Positions 22,416-34,323 of a stretch of DNA of 64,000 nt are shown here, in pieces. The stretch lies in contig CADCXD010000004.1 in NCBI GenBank assembly GCA_902806575.1, forward strand, positions 1-64,000, in the 5' to 3' direction. Below the pieces are notes generated by a model. The model was not told where the DNA came from and did no database searches. It was given only the letters and a program-made list of their open reading frames with translations. Positions within the stretch are counted from its first letter, which is position 1; each line of letters starts with the position of its first letter. This stretch comes from Jackrogersella multiformis (lineage: Eukaryota > Ascomycota > Sordariomycetes > Xylariales > Hypoxylaceae). The position numbers were made by a program, and so were the translations under genes.

Positions 22416-22928
22416 GGTGGGTAAGTGGTCGTAGAAGCTAGATGGATTCCAATCGCTACTAGTAAGCATTGGGCATAATAGACAAATACATGATTTCTCT
22501 ACTTTACCCGCGGTGGAGTCGCCTGTCGCTTTTTGCTCGACGCCGTCACGATAACCAAAAATTTCAGCCCTTTAGCAGGAATAGGTGGTTGGCTTTCAGC
22601 CGTAAGATTTGACGTGAGAGGCTTTGAGAATACAGCCACCGCCAGGGCGGAATTCGCCGCTTCATTATTTACCCTAACGCATTAGTTCTACGACATTAGT
22701 AGACAAAATCCACTACAACGCCATGGTAGGAAGTGAAATAACCAAGGGGCTTGTAGTTATTTAAATTGTATACTGGTTCGGGTAATTATTTATAGCCTTC
22801 TTAAATATCCCCCATACCACGCACTAGGTAATATATCACTGACAGTGCGAGTGATGGTAATGAGACATAATGAGGAAGGAATATAAAAACGATGTGTTCA
22901 ACTACGCAACATCTATAGCTCTCGCAAT
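22416..22928. other. Spacer, no gene seen
   Basis: Upstream of the decayed Ras/ankyrin gene and downstream of the thioesterase gene. No coding frame supported. Confidence 0.45.
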
Positions 22929-23650
22929 CTATAACTTCCCGGATGGCGGATCAGTACTAGCCTTCCCATGTTCGCAAACCGCTAAGAGGGGCCCCTCTCG
23001 GCCATCTTCGGTCACGGCCTTCATCTCTCCCCTTAACGCGCACAGGTTACGGCCGGCATGCAGGATATCGCACTTGATGCGAACGGTGGTGCCAACAGGG
23101 ACAGGTCGGAGATATGTGACGTTGAGCGTTCGGCTCACACCAGTATATTGCCAAAAACCAGGCTTTGAGATGAGATGGAGTGGCAACGTCGTACAGGCGT
23201 CGAAGATAGTCGAAGCGCACCCACCGTGTAAGTTATTCAACCCATTCGAGTGTATGGGCTGCACGGTAAACTGGAAGGTGATGCTGGGCTGCGGTAGAGA
23301 GGATGAATATGAGACAACAGAGAGATAAGGTGTTATGGTTGTCATCCATTCCTAGAGTCTGATCAGCAGGCGGTTATGGATACTATGGACACCATGACAC
23401 GGAACGAAAGCTAGATGGCATTTCCCTCTAAGTCGGAAACGAGGGGAATAATATTCTATGGGTTCGGGCACATAATTATGTGTGAGGTATCTCTAACCCC
23501 TATATCTCTATCTCATTTCACCGAGATTTCCCACTACAAAGAGAGGTAGATTTCCGAGAATGAGCTTACGTGATTTTTGGGGTCGTTGTAGGAATCCCGG
23601 CCCCATTTCAAAAAGGCCTCAACCTTCTCGATGCCTTCAAGTGACTTCAT
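22929..23650 (-). CDS. Hotdog-fold acyl-CoA thioesterase (PaaI/ACOT13-like)
   Basis: Exons 23650-23570 and 23351-22929, 218-bp intron (donor GTAAGC, acceptor CTCTAG), 167 aa. Exon 1 supplies the helical N-terminus (KVEAFLKWGRDSYNDPKN) that fungal members of this family carry before EWMTTITPYL. The hotdog core has HSNGLNNLHGGCASTIFDAC, with the HGG and the Asp on the following helix that is catalytic in PaaI-type enzymes. Then come VSRTLNVTYLRPVPVGTTV and the end strand. Likely hydrolyses acyl-CoA thioesters; the substrate cannot be told. No targeting signal seen. Confidence 0.85.
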
Positions 23651-24180
23651 TTTCTCTAAGGAGACTAATCCGGAAGGCATTTCTTTATCTTTAGAAAACC
23701 TAGACATCATATGTGGGTGGCTAAGGGGCTTTGCGGTTCGGCAGGTCCTTAACTACCTGGCAAGATACACCGGTTTAAGCGCCGAAAAGATACCCAGGCA
23801 GCCTTATGTTACGGTAGGTAGGTATGTTGAAAATTGCAAACTGTAGTTTACTCTAGAGAATTGATTGGTGTAGACTCGCGGTTTTCAATCGTTAAAGTGG
23901 TTAACGATTGATATATACCATTAATCAATAATGTTTATGTTCTTAGTATAATATCGAATTTAGGTGCGTAAATGCAGGAACCGGTATGATGGATGAGGAT
24001 AGATAACAGGTAGGTATATATGTACGATATGTCGATATTTACCTAGGTCCCTAAGGTAAGTAGCCACATGGCAGCGATTCGGAAAATGGGGAATAAGTAC
24101 GTAGTACCTAGTCTGCTAATTTAAGTACCTAAGTAAGTAACTTACAACTTAAACGAACCTCGGTTATGGCGTTTAAGGCG
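23651..24180. other. Spacer, thioesterase upstream region
   Basis: Promoter side of the thioesterase gene, with GTACCTAAG/TACCTAGG motifs near 24040-24130. No gene seen. Confidence 0.45.
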
Positions 24181-24745
24181 TTTATATACTTAATATATTA
24201 TTTATAACGAGGAAATTTATAAACGTTTATAATATTTAATTATATAATTTATAATTTAATTTTTATTTTAATAAAAAAATATAAATATTTAAATATTTAA
24301 AATAAATTAATATATTAATAATTTATATTAATTAAATTTAAGTTTTTATAAATATTTAATTTTTATTAATAATTATAAAATTATTATAATATATTTTTAT
24401 AAAAAAAATTCGATTAAATATATTATAAAAATATATTAAAAAAAATTATATAATAAATTATTAAATTTTTATTATTTAAATAATTAAATAATTATCGAAA
24501 ATTTTCTATTTATTTTTATTATTTAAAAAATTATAAATTAAAAATATTAAATTTAATAAAATAAATAAAATATTATTAAAAACGTATATAATAAATTATT
24601 AAAAAATATATATAATAATAAAAAATAACGTAATTTTAATTATATCGTATTTTTAAAAATAAAAAACTTAAATAAAAAATAATAAAAATAAAAATAATAT
24701 AAATATATAAATTTAAAAAAAGTTTTACTTAATTTTACGTTATAT
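24181..24745. repeat. RIP-saturated AT-rich block
   Basis: About 565 bp of A/T sequence in which I saw no CpA or TpG; the few cytosines are mostly in CpG. Third block of this kind in the window. No coding frame and no recognisable element left. Confidence 0.8.
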
Positions 24746-25518
24746 TACATCCTAATTGGCTGATTTCAGAGCAGTTCGGGGCAGCGATGACCTAATTTAG
24801 CAGAGTACAAGGTACCTTTAAGTAGGTACCTATGAGCACGATGTATGTACAGTGCACACTAGGTACCTGAGTATCTGGGTACCTAGGTACGTACCTAGTT
24901 GTCCTTCTTTCGCTCCTTAGGAAAGCCCAGCAGGGCCGACCTAACAACAGCTTTCCAAATCCATCCATCACGTCTTCGGAACCTTGGAATCTTCTCAACT
25001 TTCTACCATCTACCTAGGACAAGACGCCAACGAAACGTAAAGATATCATATCACGCGTCACGATCACGGTAATAAAATCACGCTGCGGGGTTTATTTTAC
25101 GATATCTGTACTGCGTCGCATTTTTGTCTTCGAGTCAATAATTCTTTCAGCTAATCCTCTTGATTCTCTTCGCTCATTAATTCGCCCTATTTAATCATTT
25201 TTTAATCACAATCACCTACGACCGAGAGAGAGCTAGCTCTTTTTCTACTTCAACTATCGCGGCTATTCGAATTTTCGATATTTCGCAAACCATACACATC
25301 TCCGTCACCTCGGCCACCCTTCATACCCTACTCACGAAACGTCGGGCCAATTGATTTCCCGCCGTTCGCATCCTCTATCTGGGATACAACGTCGTATCTT
25401 GCGAAGGTGCTCCCAACGCAAATGCGCATGTCGAGAAGCCCGCCTCGAATTAAACGGTGAAGACGGTAGCGAGGGTTGAAATTATCGTCAATTTGGTGAA
25501 CCTGAAATCAAGTACCCC
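24746..25518. promoter_or_regulatory. Upstream region and leader of the striatin gene
   Basis: After GTACC/CTAGG palindromes at 24810-24900, the sequence from about 25100 is pyrimidine-rich with CTTTTTC and TCAATC stretches typical of a fungal promoter and long 5' leader. No exact start site can be fixed. Confidence 0.4.
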
Positions 25519-28229
25519 ATGAGCTGGCAACAGGGCTCCGCCATGGGAGCTGGTGGTATTCCGGGTGCCGGTGGCCAGGAGATGCCTGGAGGGGCGTCTG
25601 GCAACATGTCGAATCAACCGCATGCTACCGAGTATACGTTGCAAGGTAAATTTTGACCGCACAATCAAGCCTTTATTCTACTGTATGATATTCTTGGCTG
25701 ACTCGAGCGTTCTAAACAGGCGTCATGCGCTTCCTTCAGACCGAGTGGCATCGGCATGAGCGAGATAGAAACGCCTGGGAGATTGAACGCCAGGAGATGA
25801 AGGGCAGGATAGCCGCCCTCGAGGGTTCGGCCAGAAGAGCGGACGCTACCCAGAAAGCTCTAAAGAGATATGTCACCATCCTGGAGAAGAAAGTGAAAGA
25901 CCAAGCTGCCCAGCTGAAGGTGGCCTCTTCGGCGCCGTCCGCCGCAGACCATTCCGTGAAGCAACCCCAGAAGATCGACAGGGCTGCGTTGATACAGGAG
26001 AAATTGAAGTGTATGTAAAAAGCCGAAGAACCGCCGCGTACGTGCTTGAAGCACTGACTCTTATCTGCAGCATCAAACGAGAGACCGAAGGAAGCGGTGC
26101 CCGGTCTAGAGGGTCTCTTAGGCGAACGTGCGCAGGAGGACGAGGAGCGCGAGAGCATTAGGGTCTTTTTGGACCAATGCCAGGCCGAATTCACCTATCT
26201 GATGGTTACCCCCGCTAACCCTATGCCTCCTCGAGAATCTCCGCCCCTGCCCCTAATTGACGACCTGAGAGAGGGCGATTTCGGGCTCCCTATGTCCCAA
26301 CAGCCTCTCGACACGGCTTTTCAAGCCCTGAGAATCAACCAGAATCACGTGAAAGACCCAGGTCCCCGCCAAGGTGCAGCAAATTCGAACAACCACCATG
26401 TACCGACAATGCAGCAAGGGCACAACGTTAGTATGCCCCTAAAGAATGCCGACTTGCAATCCGCCCCTATGGTTCGGTCAGGGGAGGGTCCTGCTCCGAT
26501 GTACTCACATCCGGGCGATTGGTCCGCCTCCGGACCACCCGTGGTTCGTACGCAGGAAGATATGAACGCGAAGCTGAACCACTCGAACGAGTCCGCCCGC
26601 GCCGAATTTGGCGAAGTTCCGTTGGAGAAGCGAGGACCAGCTGATAGCGATGGTTGGGATTTTGGTGAGGGGAATTTCCCCGACCCAGCGGCATCTGCGC
26701 AGCAGCTGCAGCCTCTCACGCACCGTCCAGACAACGATGCGTTTCCTAACGCCGACAGTCTCCCCAAGTCTCCCAATCGTGGTCCTACGTCCCACAGGCG
26801 GAAGACATCGATGTCTCGCCGGAAAAGTGCGGATCAGGAGCTTTCCCTCAATGGTATGGCGCAGAGGGCAGATAATGGTAGTTTCAAATTACGACATGGG
26901 CTACGCGGTCATCTTAATGCGGTGCGCGCCGTGATATTCTCCGGAGGCGGAAGTCCCGGCGAGCCAGAGATCTGCACGGCGGGGGACGACGGGTTGATCA
27001 AGCGTTTCCACATCCCGCGCGACAGCCCGAACCATCTGGGAAGCATATCGTCCGATCTTGATGTACCTGCCGACTTCACTCACCGAGGGCATACCGGCGC
27101 GGTCTTGTCGCTAACGTCGTGGTCGCCATCTCCTAATTTCTCTACCGGCGGCCGTGCTCAGGGAGACGGCTGGATATTCTCGGGTGGTCAAGACGCGACC
27201 ATCAGAGTATGGGAACGCGGAAGGGTAGATCCGAAAGCGACGCTCGACGGCCACAGCGATGCCGTCTGGGCTATTTGCGTACTACCCGCGACCCTTGGCG
27301 CTATCTTCGGCCAGACCAATCCTTACGGCACTCCAGATCGTGTCCTAGTCGTCTCCGGAGCGGCTGATGGTGTTGTGAAGATTTGGGCTGTTAGCGCGCC
27401 TCCGCAGCTCACATCGCCACAACCAGGACCAACCCGACGCGCCACAGGAAGCGGACGAGTTAGGGGCAACTCTATGAGCTCCGGATCACAGTTTCCAAAC
27501 TCACCTCAGCCCAACATGGCTTCGAACTCGCCTTTCCACTACACTCTGGTCCGCGAGATCCCCCGCTCAGGTGGATCTCAGGCCTCGCCGACGTGCATTA
27601 CCCCTTTGTCGCCTAGTGGAGAAACCTTCGTAGTAAGCTATTCGGATGCTTCCATCCTCGTATTCGATACGAGGACAGGCGAGGAGATTGGCTCGATGGC
27701 CAGTCTCGAGACCTACGACAACACGATTAGCACAAGCGTCAACTCCGTCGTCGCGACCACGGCGGGTCTCGACCAGGGCTCCGGACCGGGTTTGGGCGAC
27801 GACGACACGAGCGGCCCTACTGGCGGTAGCGGTACGGCTAGTAGCGGAATTGAAGGCGTCATCATATCTGGACACGAGGACCGTTTCATAAGGTTCTTCG
27901 ATGCAAACAGTGGTAAGTTTCCCGGAGTTCATCTAACCTATGCGGTACGCCTCTCTAACTTCTTCCAAGGTCAATGTACATACAACATGCTCGCGCACCC
28001 GGCGTCAATATCGTCCCTTTCCCTTAGCCCCGATGGCCGCGAGCTCGTATCTGCTGGTCACGATGCCAGCCTTCGGTTTTGGTCTTTAGAAAAGCGAACA
28101 TGCACTCAAGAGATCACTTGCCACCGCATCATGAGGGGAGAAGGCGTATGTGCCGTTGTTTGGAGCCAAGATGGCCGATGGGTTGTTAGCGGTGGAGGGG
28201 ACGGGGTGGTAAAGGTCTTTGCGCGGTAA
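25519..28229 (+). CDS. pro11: Striatin (STRIPAK scaffold, PRO11-like)
   Basis: Scaffold and PP2A regulatory subunit of the STRIPAK complex, needed for cell fusion and fruiting-body development in relatives (PRO11 in Sordaria, HAM-3 in Neurospora). Exons 25519-25645, 25720-26010, 26071-27912, 27970-28229; 839 aa, close to the usual length. The Gly-rich start (MSWQQGSAMGAGG) leads to [20 protein letters not shown], the conserved caveolin-binding/coiled-coil entry, then a coiled coil to about residue 105. A long disordered middle (about 160-400) contains RRKTSMSRRKS. The C-terminal WD40 domain has HLNAVRAVIF, HTGAVLSLTSW, DATIRVWERG, HSDAVWAI, GVVKIWAV, HPASISSLSLSPDG and GVVKVFAR. The 57-bp last intron keeps the frame; removing it restores FFDANSGQCTYNM. 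Confidence 0.95.
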
Positions 28230-29169
28230 CGCTCACCGCTCGAAGATGCTCATCGGCAACACGTGAGGAGAGCTTTTTTTATGGTAATGGCATACACCTA
28301 GTCGAGGAGTTGGTGGAATTGTCCTGCGACAGAACGAATCTCACTAGACGGATGATACTGTCCGATTCTCTCGACTATTATTTGAGATACATCGACGAGT
28401 TTGGAGAAGCCGCCTAATGCATGGTGAAGGGGTTTAACATTTGCGGTTACGTTCGAGCCCCAAGGTGGAGAGGCTCGTGTATAAAAAAAATTATGAAATT
28501 TCAGAATCATGGGAGAGAGCGGTGTTGTTGTTGTTGTTGCGCCGTATAACTGCAGGATTGCTGCGGATCTATTCTCACCACCAATAAGGACAGGATAGAA
28601 AAGCAGTCTAGTTTAGTTGAGGTGTACGATCAGCGACCCAGATGGGTCTGCCTAGGATTGACAGAGGGGACGAAGCAGAAAGAATATGCAAAAATTCTTG
28701 ACGTGTAGATACGAGCGCGGCCTGCTACTTGCGGAGCGCAACACTTTGTGTAAAAAACCTTGTTCAGAGAACTGAGTTGCATTCTACTACGAAATACGGT
28801 ATATTAGGGCTTTTCCCCGTACCGTAAATATGCTATTTATTGTTGATCTTCATTCCCTTGTGAACGATGTGAAGCGTGAAGTAGAAGTTATAGATGACTT
28901 GTTGATTAGCGATGATGGGTTAATGCTACCAGAACTTCCTGATATAGGGTGCGATTAAATCGTCGGGCATGGATAAATGGATTTAGTACCTACCTGTCAA
29001 TGAAATCAAAATTCTGTTATTGTCAATTTTTCATTCATGATATCTCGTTCAGCTAATGCGCTAAACACATCATGCCATAGCGCTAGCTCTAAGGACCTTG
29101 GGTTATGGTATAAACTAACAAAAACTTTGCATGCGCAACCAATTAGTGCATCAGATTTTAATGTTGTAG
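28230..29169. other. Spacer, no gene seen
   Basis: Striatin 3' region, a TTG microsatellite near 28524-28540, and nothing coding. The last part is the 5' flank of the tRNA gene. Confidence 0.5.
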
Positions 29170-29262
29170 TCCGAATTGGTGTAGTGGCTAACATTTGACG
29201 CTCTCAAGATTCGATGAATTGCGAAGATCCGTCAAGCCCGGGGTTCGATTCCCCGATTCGGA
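29170..29262 (+). tRNA. tRNA-Glu (anticodon CTC) with 22-nt intron
   Basis: Acceptor stem TCCGAAT (29170-29176) pairs exactly with ATTCGGA (29256-29262). Anticodon stem TGACG (29196-29200) pairs with CGTCA (29230-29234). The loop reads C-T-CTC-A, so the anticodon is CTC at 29203-29205. A 22-nt intron (29207-29228) sits one base 3' of the anticodon, the normal place. T arm CGGGG-TTCGATT-CCCCG (29239-29255) contains the B box GGTTCGATTCC. Mature length about 71 nt plus CCA. Decodes GAG. Confidence 0.93.
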
Positions 29263-29267
29263 GATAC

Positions 29268-29273
29268 TTTTTT
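29268..29273 (+). terminator. RNA polymerase III T-run terminator
   Basis: Six T residues five bases after the tRNA-Glu gene, a typical Pol III stop. Confidence 0.75.
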
Positions 29274-30271
29274 GTACATCTTCCAATTTTATCCTCTTTA
29301 TTAATTTGCCTATTTTTGCACAGAAAGCCTACCTGGGTACATATTACTGTAGCCGGAAGGTAATCAACATATCGAGAGGCCAGCCTGTATGAACTCATAC
29401 TAAGTACATATTCAAGCCAGAAGTATTGATGTATAAGAAGGGCAGGCCATTCATCTGTACCTGGGTAGGTGCTATTGACGTACGGAACACACATCCAATA
29501 TAATGCATGCCACCTGTTACGGATACCTAAACAAAGCTTCACAAGCACACACATCTGGCAGCAAGTAACCACGACGCGTAGAGTATCTTCATATTTCAGC
29601 TTTGTAACAGCTCGCTCGTGCCACGGCCCTCAAGCTCAGACCCGTCTGCCATCCACTACATCGCTGAGCTAGGTACTCTTTTTCCAATCTCGTCTAACAG
29701 TGGGAAAGGGGGTACACGACAGCGACTAGCGAATTAGTACAGCTTAGCATCGCATCGACACCTGTTTTCTATCCATGTGAATGGGCACAGCTTATGTGTA
29801 GAGATGCAGAGGTATCAACATATATTCTCGATTCCATGAATTCCCTTTTCCTGTCCCTAGACAAACTTCCATCGGTACACTGCCTGCTTTGTCAGTTTGA
29901 CTGCTTCATTTGGTTCAACCAGCTACCAACTAACCTATGCATGACTGAAAAGAAAAGAACGATTATACTGGGATGGGGTATCATGGCATGCACGCATATG
30001 CACGTCCAATTTCTAATAAAGAAAGCAAAAAGAAGAAAAAAAAGAATTAAAAAAAGATTAAAGCCGACCGCCGTTATGTGCACATTGATAGTTAGGTACC
30101 TAGGTATATATCAATGAAAGAAGCCAGAAGCCAGCCGCCGCCCGCTTGTGATATCAAATGCTCCTGTACAATGCTCTGCTCCGCGCTTCCAAGGGATAAA
30201 AAAATTGTGTCAATTGGGGGGGGGGGAGGTATTTAAGAAAAATCCCATCTTCTACTTGATCTTCAACTCGA
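29274..30271. other. Spacer, no gene seen
   Basis: Ordinary composition; a purine-rich stretch at 30018-30060 and a G-run of about ten near 30218. The small frames here lack features. The end is the 3' flank of the TBC gene. Confidence 0.45.
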
Positions 30272-33200
30272 TCATCCTAACCCGAACGATGCTTCCTCAT
30301 CAGTTGGTATTGGCGTTGGTAAGCTCACCACCACGTTGTGGCCCTGTTCGCCGTCTAGGGCGCTTAGGCCGGCGACACTACCGCTCTCGCTATCTTCTCG
30401 CGCTAGAGGGGGCGCCGGGCTCGGGAGTGCAGAGGCGATAGTTTCGGTTACGAGGGCTGGCGCTGATGTCCCCTTTTTATTTCGCCATAGCGCGCTGCGT
30501 TCCTCGCGTTCTTTCATCATCTGCTTATCAGCCTCGATAGCTTTTGCCCTTAGCTCCTCGACATCCTCCCGCCGGACGACCTTCCTGAGACCCTCGGACG
30601 CCTGAATTAATCCATCGATACTGATGGCGTGGTTGGTCATCTGATGGTTGATATACGTGTACACGGAAGCGGGGGTGTCGCATTGCAAAAGCTGCCTCTC
30701 GTTAAGCTTCAGAAGAGCTAGGGCGACCTGGAACAGGAACGTGCTTCCGTCATTTATACAGAGCACCACGTCCCAGACACGGAATAAGGCTTCAGCCGAG
30801 AGGCAGTCGGTGAAGACGCTGAGGAACCATTGGAAAGTCAAGGCCTCGAGTTCGATGCTCAGCATGTCGAGATGCTGTGATAGCTTCGGAAGAACCTGGC
30901 TGACGTACTGGCGCAGGACTTGCTGATCCGCGCGGGACGCCATCAAATTGTGATCGTAATATCCATGGGGTAGAATGCGCTCGATGATCGACACGAAAAC
31001 CCAGAAAGCATCCTCGGCAGAGGGCATGATAAGCAGTAAATTCGCAGCGATTAGATTCATGCCTTGGCAATATCCAACTTCGGGGTTATGTCTAGCATAC
31101 GCCCGAAGGACTTCATGGAGCTTCGCGACGCCGGGTCCCTTGCGGAAGAATATGTTGTCGGTAAGCGTACGGTTTATATCCATCTCGATCTGCGAGATAA
31201 CGACCGTATCATCGTCTTCGCCCGGTCGAGTGGCGAGATCTTGGTAGTAGCCAGGGGTTCGCTTAGAAAGGGCACCAGAGCATTCTGCCCAGATCTTGGG
31301 TCGATTTGCCACGGGAATCCCGCCGAGCACTAGATTCCTAAATTCGTTCCACTTCGCGCGCCCAACTTTGCCCTTGACTCCGAGGTCTGCGACTCCGATC
31401 GTCTCACCGTCCGCGAGCTTGGCTTCTGGAATCATAACGGGCGCGGTCTGGAAACGAGCTTCGGCTGCGGCCGCGGCAGTAGCAGCGGCAGCCTCGCCCT
31501 CGCGTCGGCGCTCGGCACGCACTTTTCGCAAGAACTCATTCCAGCGGATAGAACGTTCCCTCTGTAGATTATCATGCACATCGTTCAACTGTTTCAGTAG
31601 AAGCTTCACCGCCTCGACGTCCTCGTGCACGAGCGTAGCAGTAGCCGACTCACCTTCTGGTTGGGGGCTTGCCTCTCTGCCCAGAGCCGAGGTGGTAGTG
31701 CTCGCAGATGGGACGAAGCCGCGTTCGTCCGGGTTAATCAGGCTTGGGGACCTGGGATGGCCGTTCCCTTCGAGCACCTCTATACTCGAAGCCATGATCG
31801 AGGGGGTATGCGAGAGTAGCTCTGTTGGGAAGGTAGCAATCTTGAGATAATCCTGCCATCTCTTCGGCTTGCCTTGCTCAACGGGGCCTTCGACCGAGGT
31901 CGGGCTCACTGGGCGATCATCGTTCCCAGCGTCATCAATCGACACTACCTCGTCATCGAGCAGGTTAGGTGAGATGCCAGATCTGCCGCCAGAAAGCATC
32001 TCATGTCCTCTCTTCATCTGAAGAGCGACCTGGGCTGCTTGGCGCTGCCTCTTCTTACGACGCTGATCATAGATGAAACCAAAACGATCAATTAGGTGCT
32101 CGCTATCATTGTAGTTATTGTATAGTTGCGACAGGGCTGGCGGTTGGCCTTCCGGGGAGAATATAGTATCCATTTCAACAGGCCCGGAGTTATCCGGCCT
32201 CTCTGCTAACAGATTCTCCGGGCTCGCTCCTACGCTTTCCCACCTCTCACGCGGCCGCGAAAGTTGGATATTTGCAGGCTTAGGAGTCGCTCGTCGCATC
32301 GACATAAGCGCTTTAGGGCCACCATGCGTAGACACAGCTCGGTTTGAGGTACCCGTTTTGGCACTAGTATTGGATGATGATCTCACGGAACCAGCTTGAC
32401 CCGCCGAATCCGATCTTCCCCTAGCGGAGTCGGAATCGCGGATCGAGGACCCCTTTCCGGCTACTAACTGCAAAGCCATACTAGCAAATGACGCCGAGGG
32501 TTTCCTCGTTGCATGCCCGGAGTAGATGCTCGAAGCGCGGCTAGAGCTTCTAACGGAGTCCACGTCGGGCGGGACGAAAAGGTCTTCTTGGATAGGAAGT
32601 CGGCGGTCCAGTGGCGTGGGCGCACGGATAACGGTCTTCGAGACCTCCTCGTTAATGCTGCCTGCCCTGCTCGGCTTCCTGCTTGTCCCGCCACCCCAAA
32701 GATACTCCTTCCAGGCCTTCATAGTGCCCTTGCTTGTCATATTATCTCTTGGGACGGACAAGCTGCTGGCCCTGACCGTAGTAGAATTCACGTCGCTGAA
32801 GCCCAGCGTACCGTGAGACATCGAATCATGCATCGCGTCGCTCATCATGCCGGAAACGTCTCCGGTTGGCGCACATTTTATCTTGTCCTGGGCCTGGAGC
32901 TCCGCCTCGACAGAACGGAGCTTTGTCTCGAGGTCCAGACTTGACAGTCCACACCCTAGTATTATCTTTCTCAGCGCCCTTTCTCTCTCATCTGCCCTCC
33001 GTCTTATTTTAGTAATTTGAAGATCGCGGTGTGCCAGATCCTCGGCGAACTGGCGCACAAGGTGGACAGATCCGTGCTTCGCTATCAGACGCTCGATGTG
33101 TTCGTCATTCGCGTGGTGGAGGGCGCCCGGTATCTTCTGGGTTGTTAGGGGAGTGTCGTCGAACAGCGCATCGCGCGTCGCCTTCTGGGTCTCAGACGAG

Positions 33201-33517
33201 GTTAGGCTGTCGACGATAGAGGTTCTCATCGGAATCTCGGATGGTTTTCTCCCAATGTTAAGCATGGGAGTATTGTTGGACTCGGGCGTGGTGAAGGATT
33301 GGTCGTATCGGGGGGATTGAGGAGAGAAGGAGGGAAAGGAAGTAAGGGACTTGTCCGAAGCGGCGACAGACGACGCCGAGCTCGAGGGTTGCGAGATTAG
33401 TTTTCTGGGCTTGGACTTTGCGCGCGTCGAGTGGCTACGGCTAAGCCTCACCGAGGAAGAGGCTGCGGAGAGCTGCGAGGTCGATCGCTCCAGGGGCGCA
33501 TTTGACTCGGGATCCAT
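30272..33517 (-). CDS. TBC-domain Rab GTPase-activating protein
   Basis: 1081 aa, intronless, from a true ATG. The N-terminal ~650 residues are mostly disordered and Ser/Arg-rich; two short ordered stretches stand out, HIERLIAKHGSVHLVRQFAED with a following coiled coil (about 140-215) and FGFIYDQRRKKRQRQAAQVA (about 475). The TBC domain starts with LVLGGIPVANRPKIWAECSG (about 735). It carries both catalytic fingers: Arg in QIEMDINRTL and Gln in EVGYCQGMN, so it should be an active GAP. Then come FWVFVSIIERILPHGYY and ALFRVWDVVLCINDGSTFLF. The last ~100 residues are an acidic/basic helix and a low-complexity tail. Probably a regulator of membrane traffic; the target Rab cannot be told. Confidence 0.92.
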   Translation of the reverse strand: MDPESNAPLERSTSQLSAASSSVRLSRSHSTRAKSKPRKLISQPSSSASSVAASDKSLTSFPSFSPQSPRYDQSFTTPESNNTPMLNIGRKPSEIPMRTSIVDSLTSSETQKATRDALFDDTPLTTQKIPGALHHANDEHIERLIAKHGSVHLVRQFAEDLAHRDLQITKIRRRADERERALRKIILGCGLSSLDLETKLRSVEAELQAQDKIKCAPTGDVSGMMSDAMHDSMSHGTLGFSDVNSTTVRASSLSVPRDNMTSKGTMKAWKEYLWGGGTSRKPSRAGSINEEVSKTVIRAPTPLDRRLPIQEDLFVPPDVDSVRSSSRASSIYSGHATRKPSASFASMALQLVAGKGSSIRDSDSARGRSDSAGQAGSVRSSSNTSAKTGTSNRAVSTHGGPKALMSMRRATPKPANIQLSRPRERWESVGASPENLLAERPDNSGPVEMDTIFSPEGQPPALSQLYNNYNDSEHLIDRFGFIYDQRRKKRQRQAAQVALQMKRGHEMLSGGRSGISPNLLDDEVVSIDDAGNDDRPVSPTSVEGPVEQGKPKRWQDYLKIATFPTELLSHTPSIMASSIEVLEGNGHPRSPSLINPDERGFVPSASTTTSALGREASPQPEGESATATLVHEDVEAVKLLLKQLNDVHDNLQRERSIRWNEFLRKVRAERRREGEAAAATAAAAAEARFQTAPVMIPEAKLADGETIGVADLGVKGKVGRAKWNEFRNLVLGGIPVANRPKIWAECSGALSKRTPGYYQDLATRPGEDDDTVVISQIEMDINRTLTDNIFFRKGPGVAKLHEVLRAYARHNPEVGYCQGMNLIAANLLLIMPSAEDAFWVFVSIIERILPHGYYDHNLMASRADQQVLRQYVSQVLPKLSQHLDMLSIELEALTFQWFLSVFTDCLSAEALFRVWDVVLCINDGSTFLFQVALALLKLNERQLLQCDTPASVYTYINHQMTNHAISIDGLIQASEGLRKVVRREDVEELRAKAIEADKQMMKEREERSALWRNKKGTSAPALVTETIASALPSPAPPLAREDSESGSVAGLSALDGEQGHNVVVSLPTPIPTDEEASFGLG

Positions 33518-34323
33518 GTTGTCTTCCTAAGAATCATGATCTCTCTCTCTGTGCACGCCTATCTGTCACTATTTTTATCCCCGACTCCCTCTTTCGCTTC
33601 TAAGTATTAAGTATAGTTGGTTCAATGCTAGGAGCCAAAATGGGATTGGTTTTTGAGCAAGACACGTAAAGGACTACGACACGGGGATGTGAGTGACTAA
33701 GGTAGGTAAAGAAGTAAGTAAGGTGGACAAGTAGAAGAAATAAAAAATATAAATAAAAGTAAAGTAGCCCGTACCTAGTATGTATTAGTAGTGATGATAC
33801 GTTAGCAATGATAGTGACGATATGATATGGTTTATGCAAGAATGCTGGTACAACTTTGTAGCCTTCATAGTGGCATGTTTAATATAATGCATGCTACGCT
33901 ACATAATTGTTATTATTATTATTATGGATTCCATCTACATAACTACATTCCACCTCTCCTCTCTATATCTCTCCACATTTTATTACTTGCAGCAGTGCCC
34001 AGGTGTTCCTTTATCCTTATCAGGCGTATCTATCGTTACCCGAGGATTAGCCATAAATGCTCCATTTTGTACTTTATTACTTTGGGGTCCATTAGGTAAT
34101 CTAATAATACCTTCTTCCCCCGCCCCCTTTTCCTCTCAGATACAACCCCATAGACTCATACTCAAATATTTGATGAAAACGTCAATCCGCTAATATAACA
34201 GCATAGTTAGGTAGGTATATTATTCGCAACAAAAGAAAAGGAAAACTAACATAATAAGGTTATGACCCTATACGCTATTGTGACCTTCCAGATGTCCCAG
34301 AAGCTAGGTAATGCCCAATTCTT
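33518..34323. other. TBC gene upstream region and spacer
   Basis: Promoter side of the TBC gene, with an AT-rich stretch at 33890-33930. The frames here lack motifs. No gene seen. Confidence 0.45.

Noticed and set aside
25736..26194. Long minus-strand frame opposite striatin
   Set aside because: Antisense shadow of a clearly coding plus strand.
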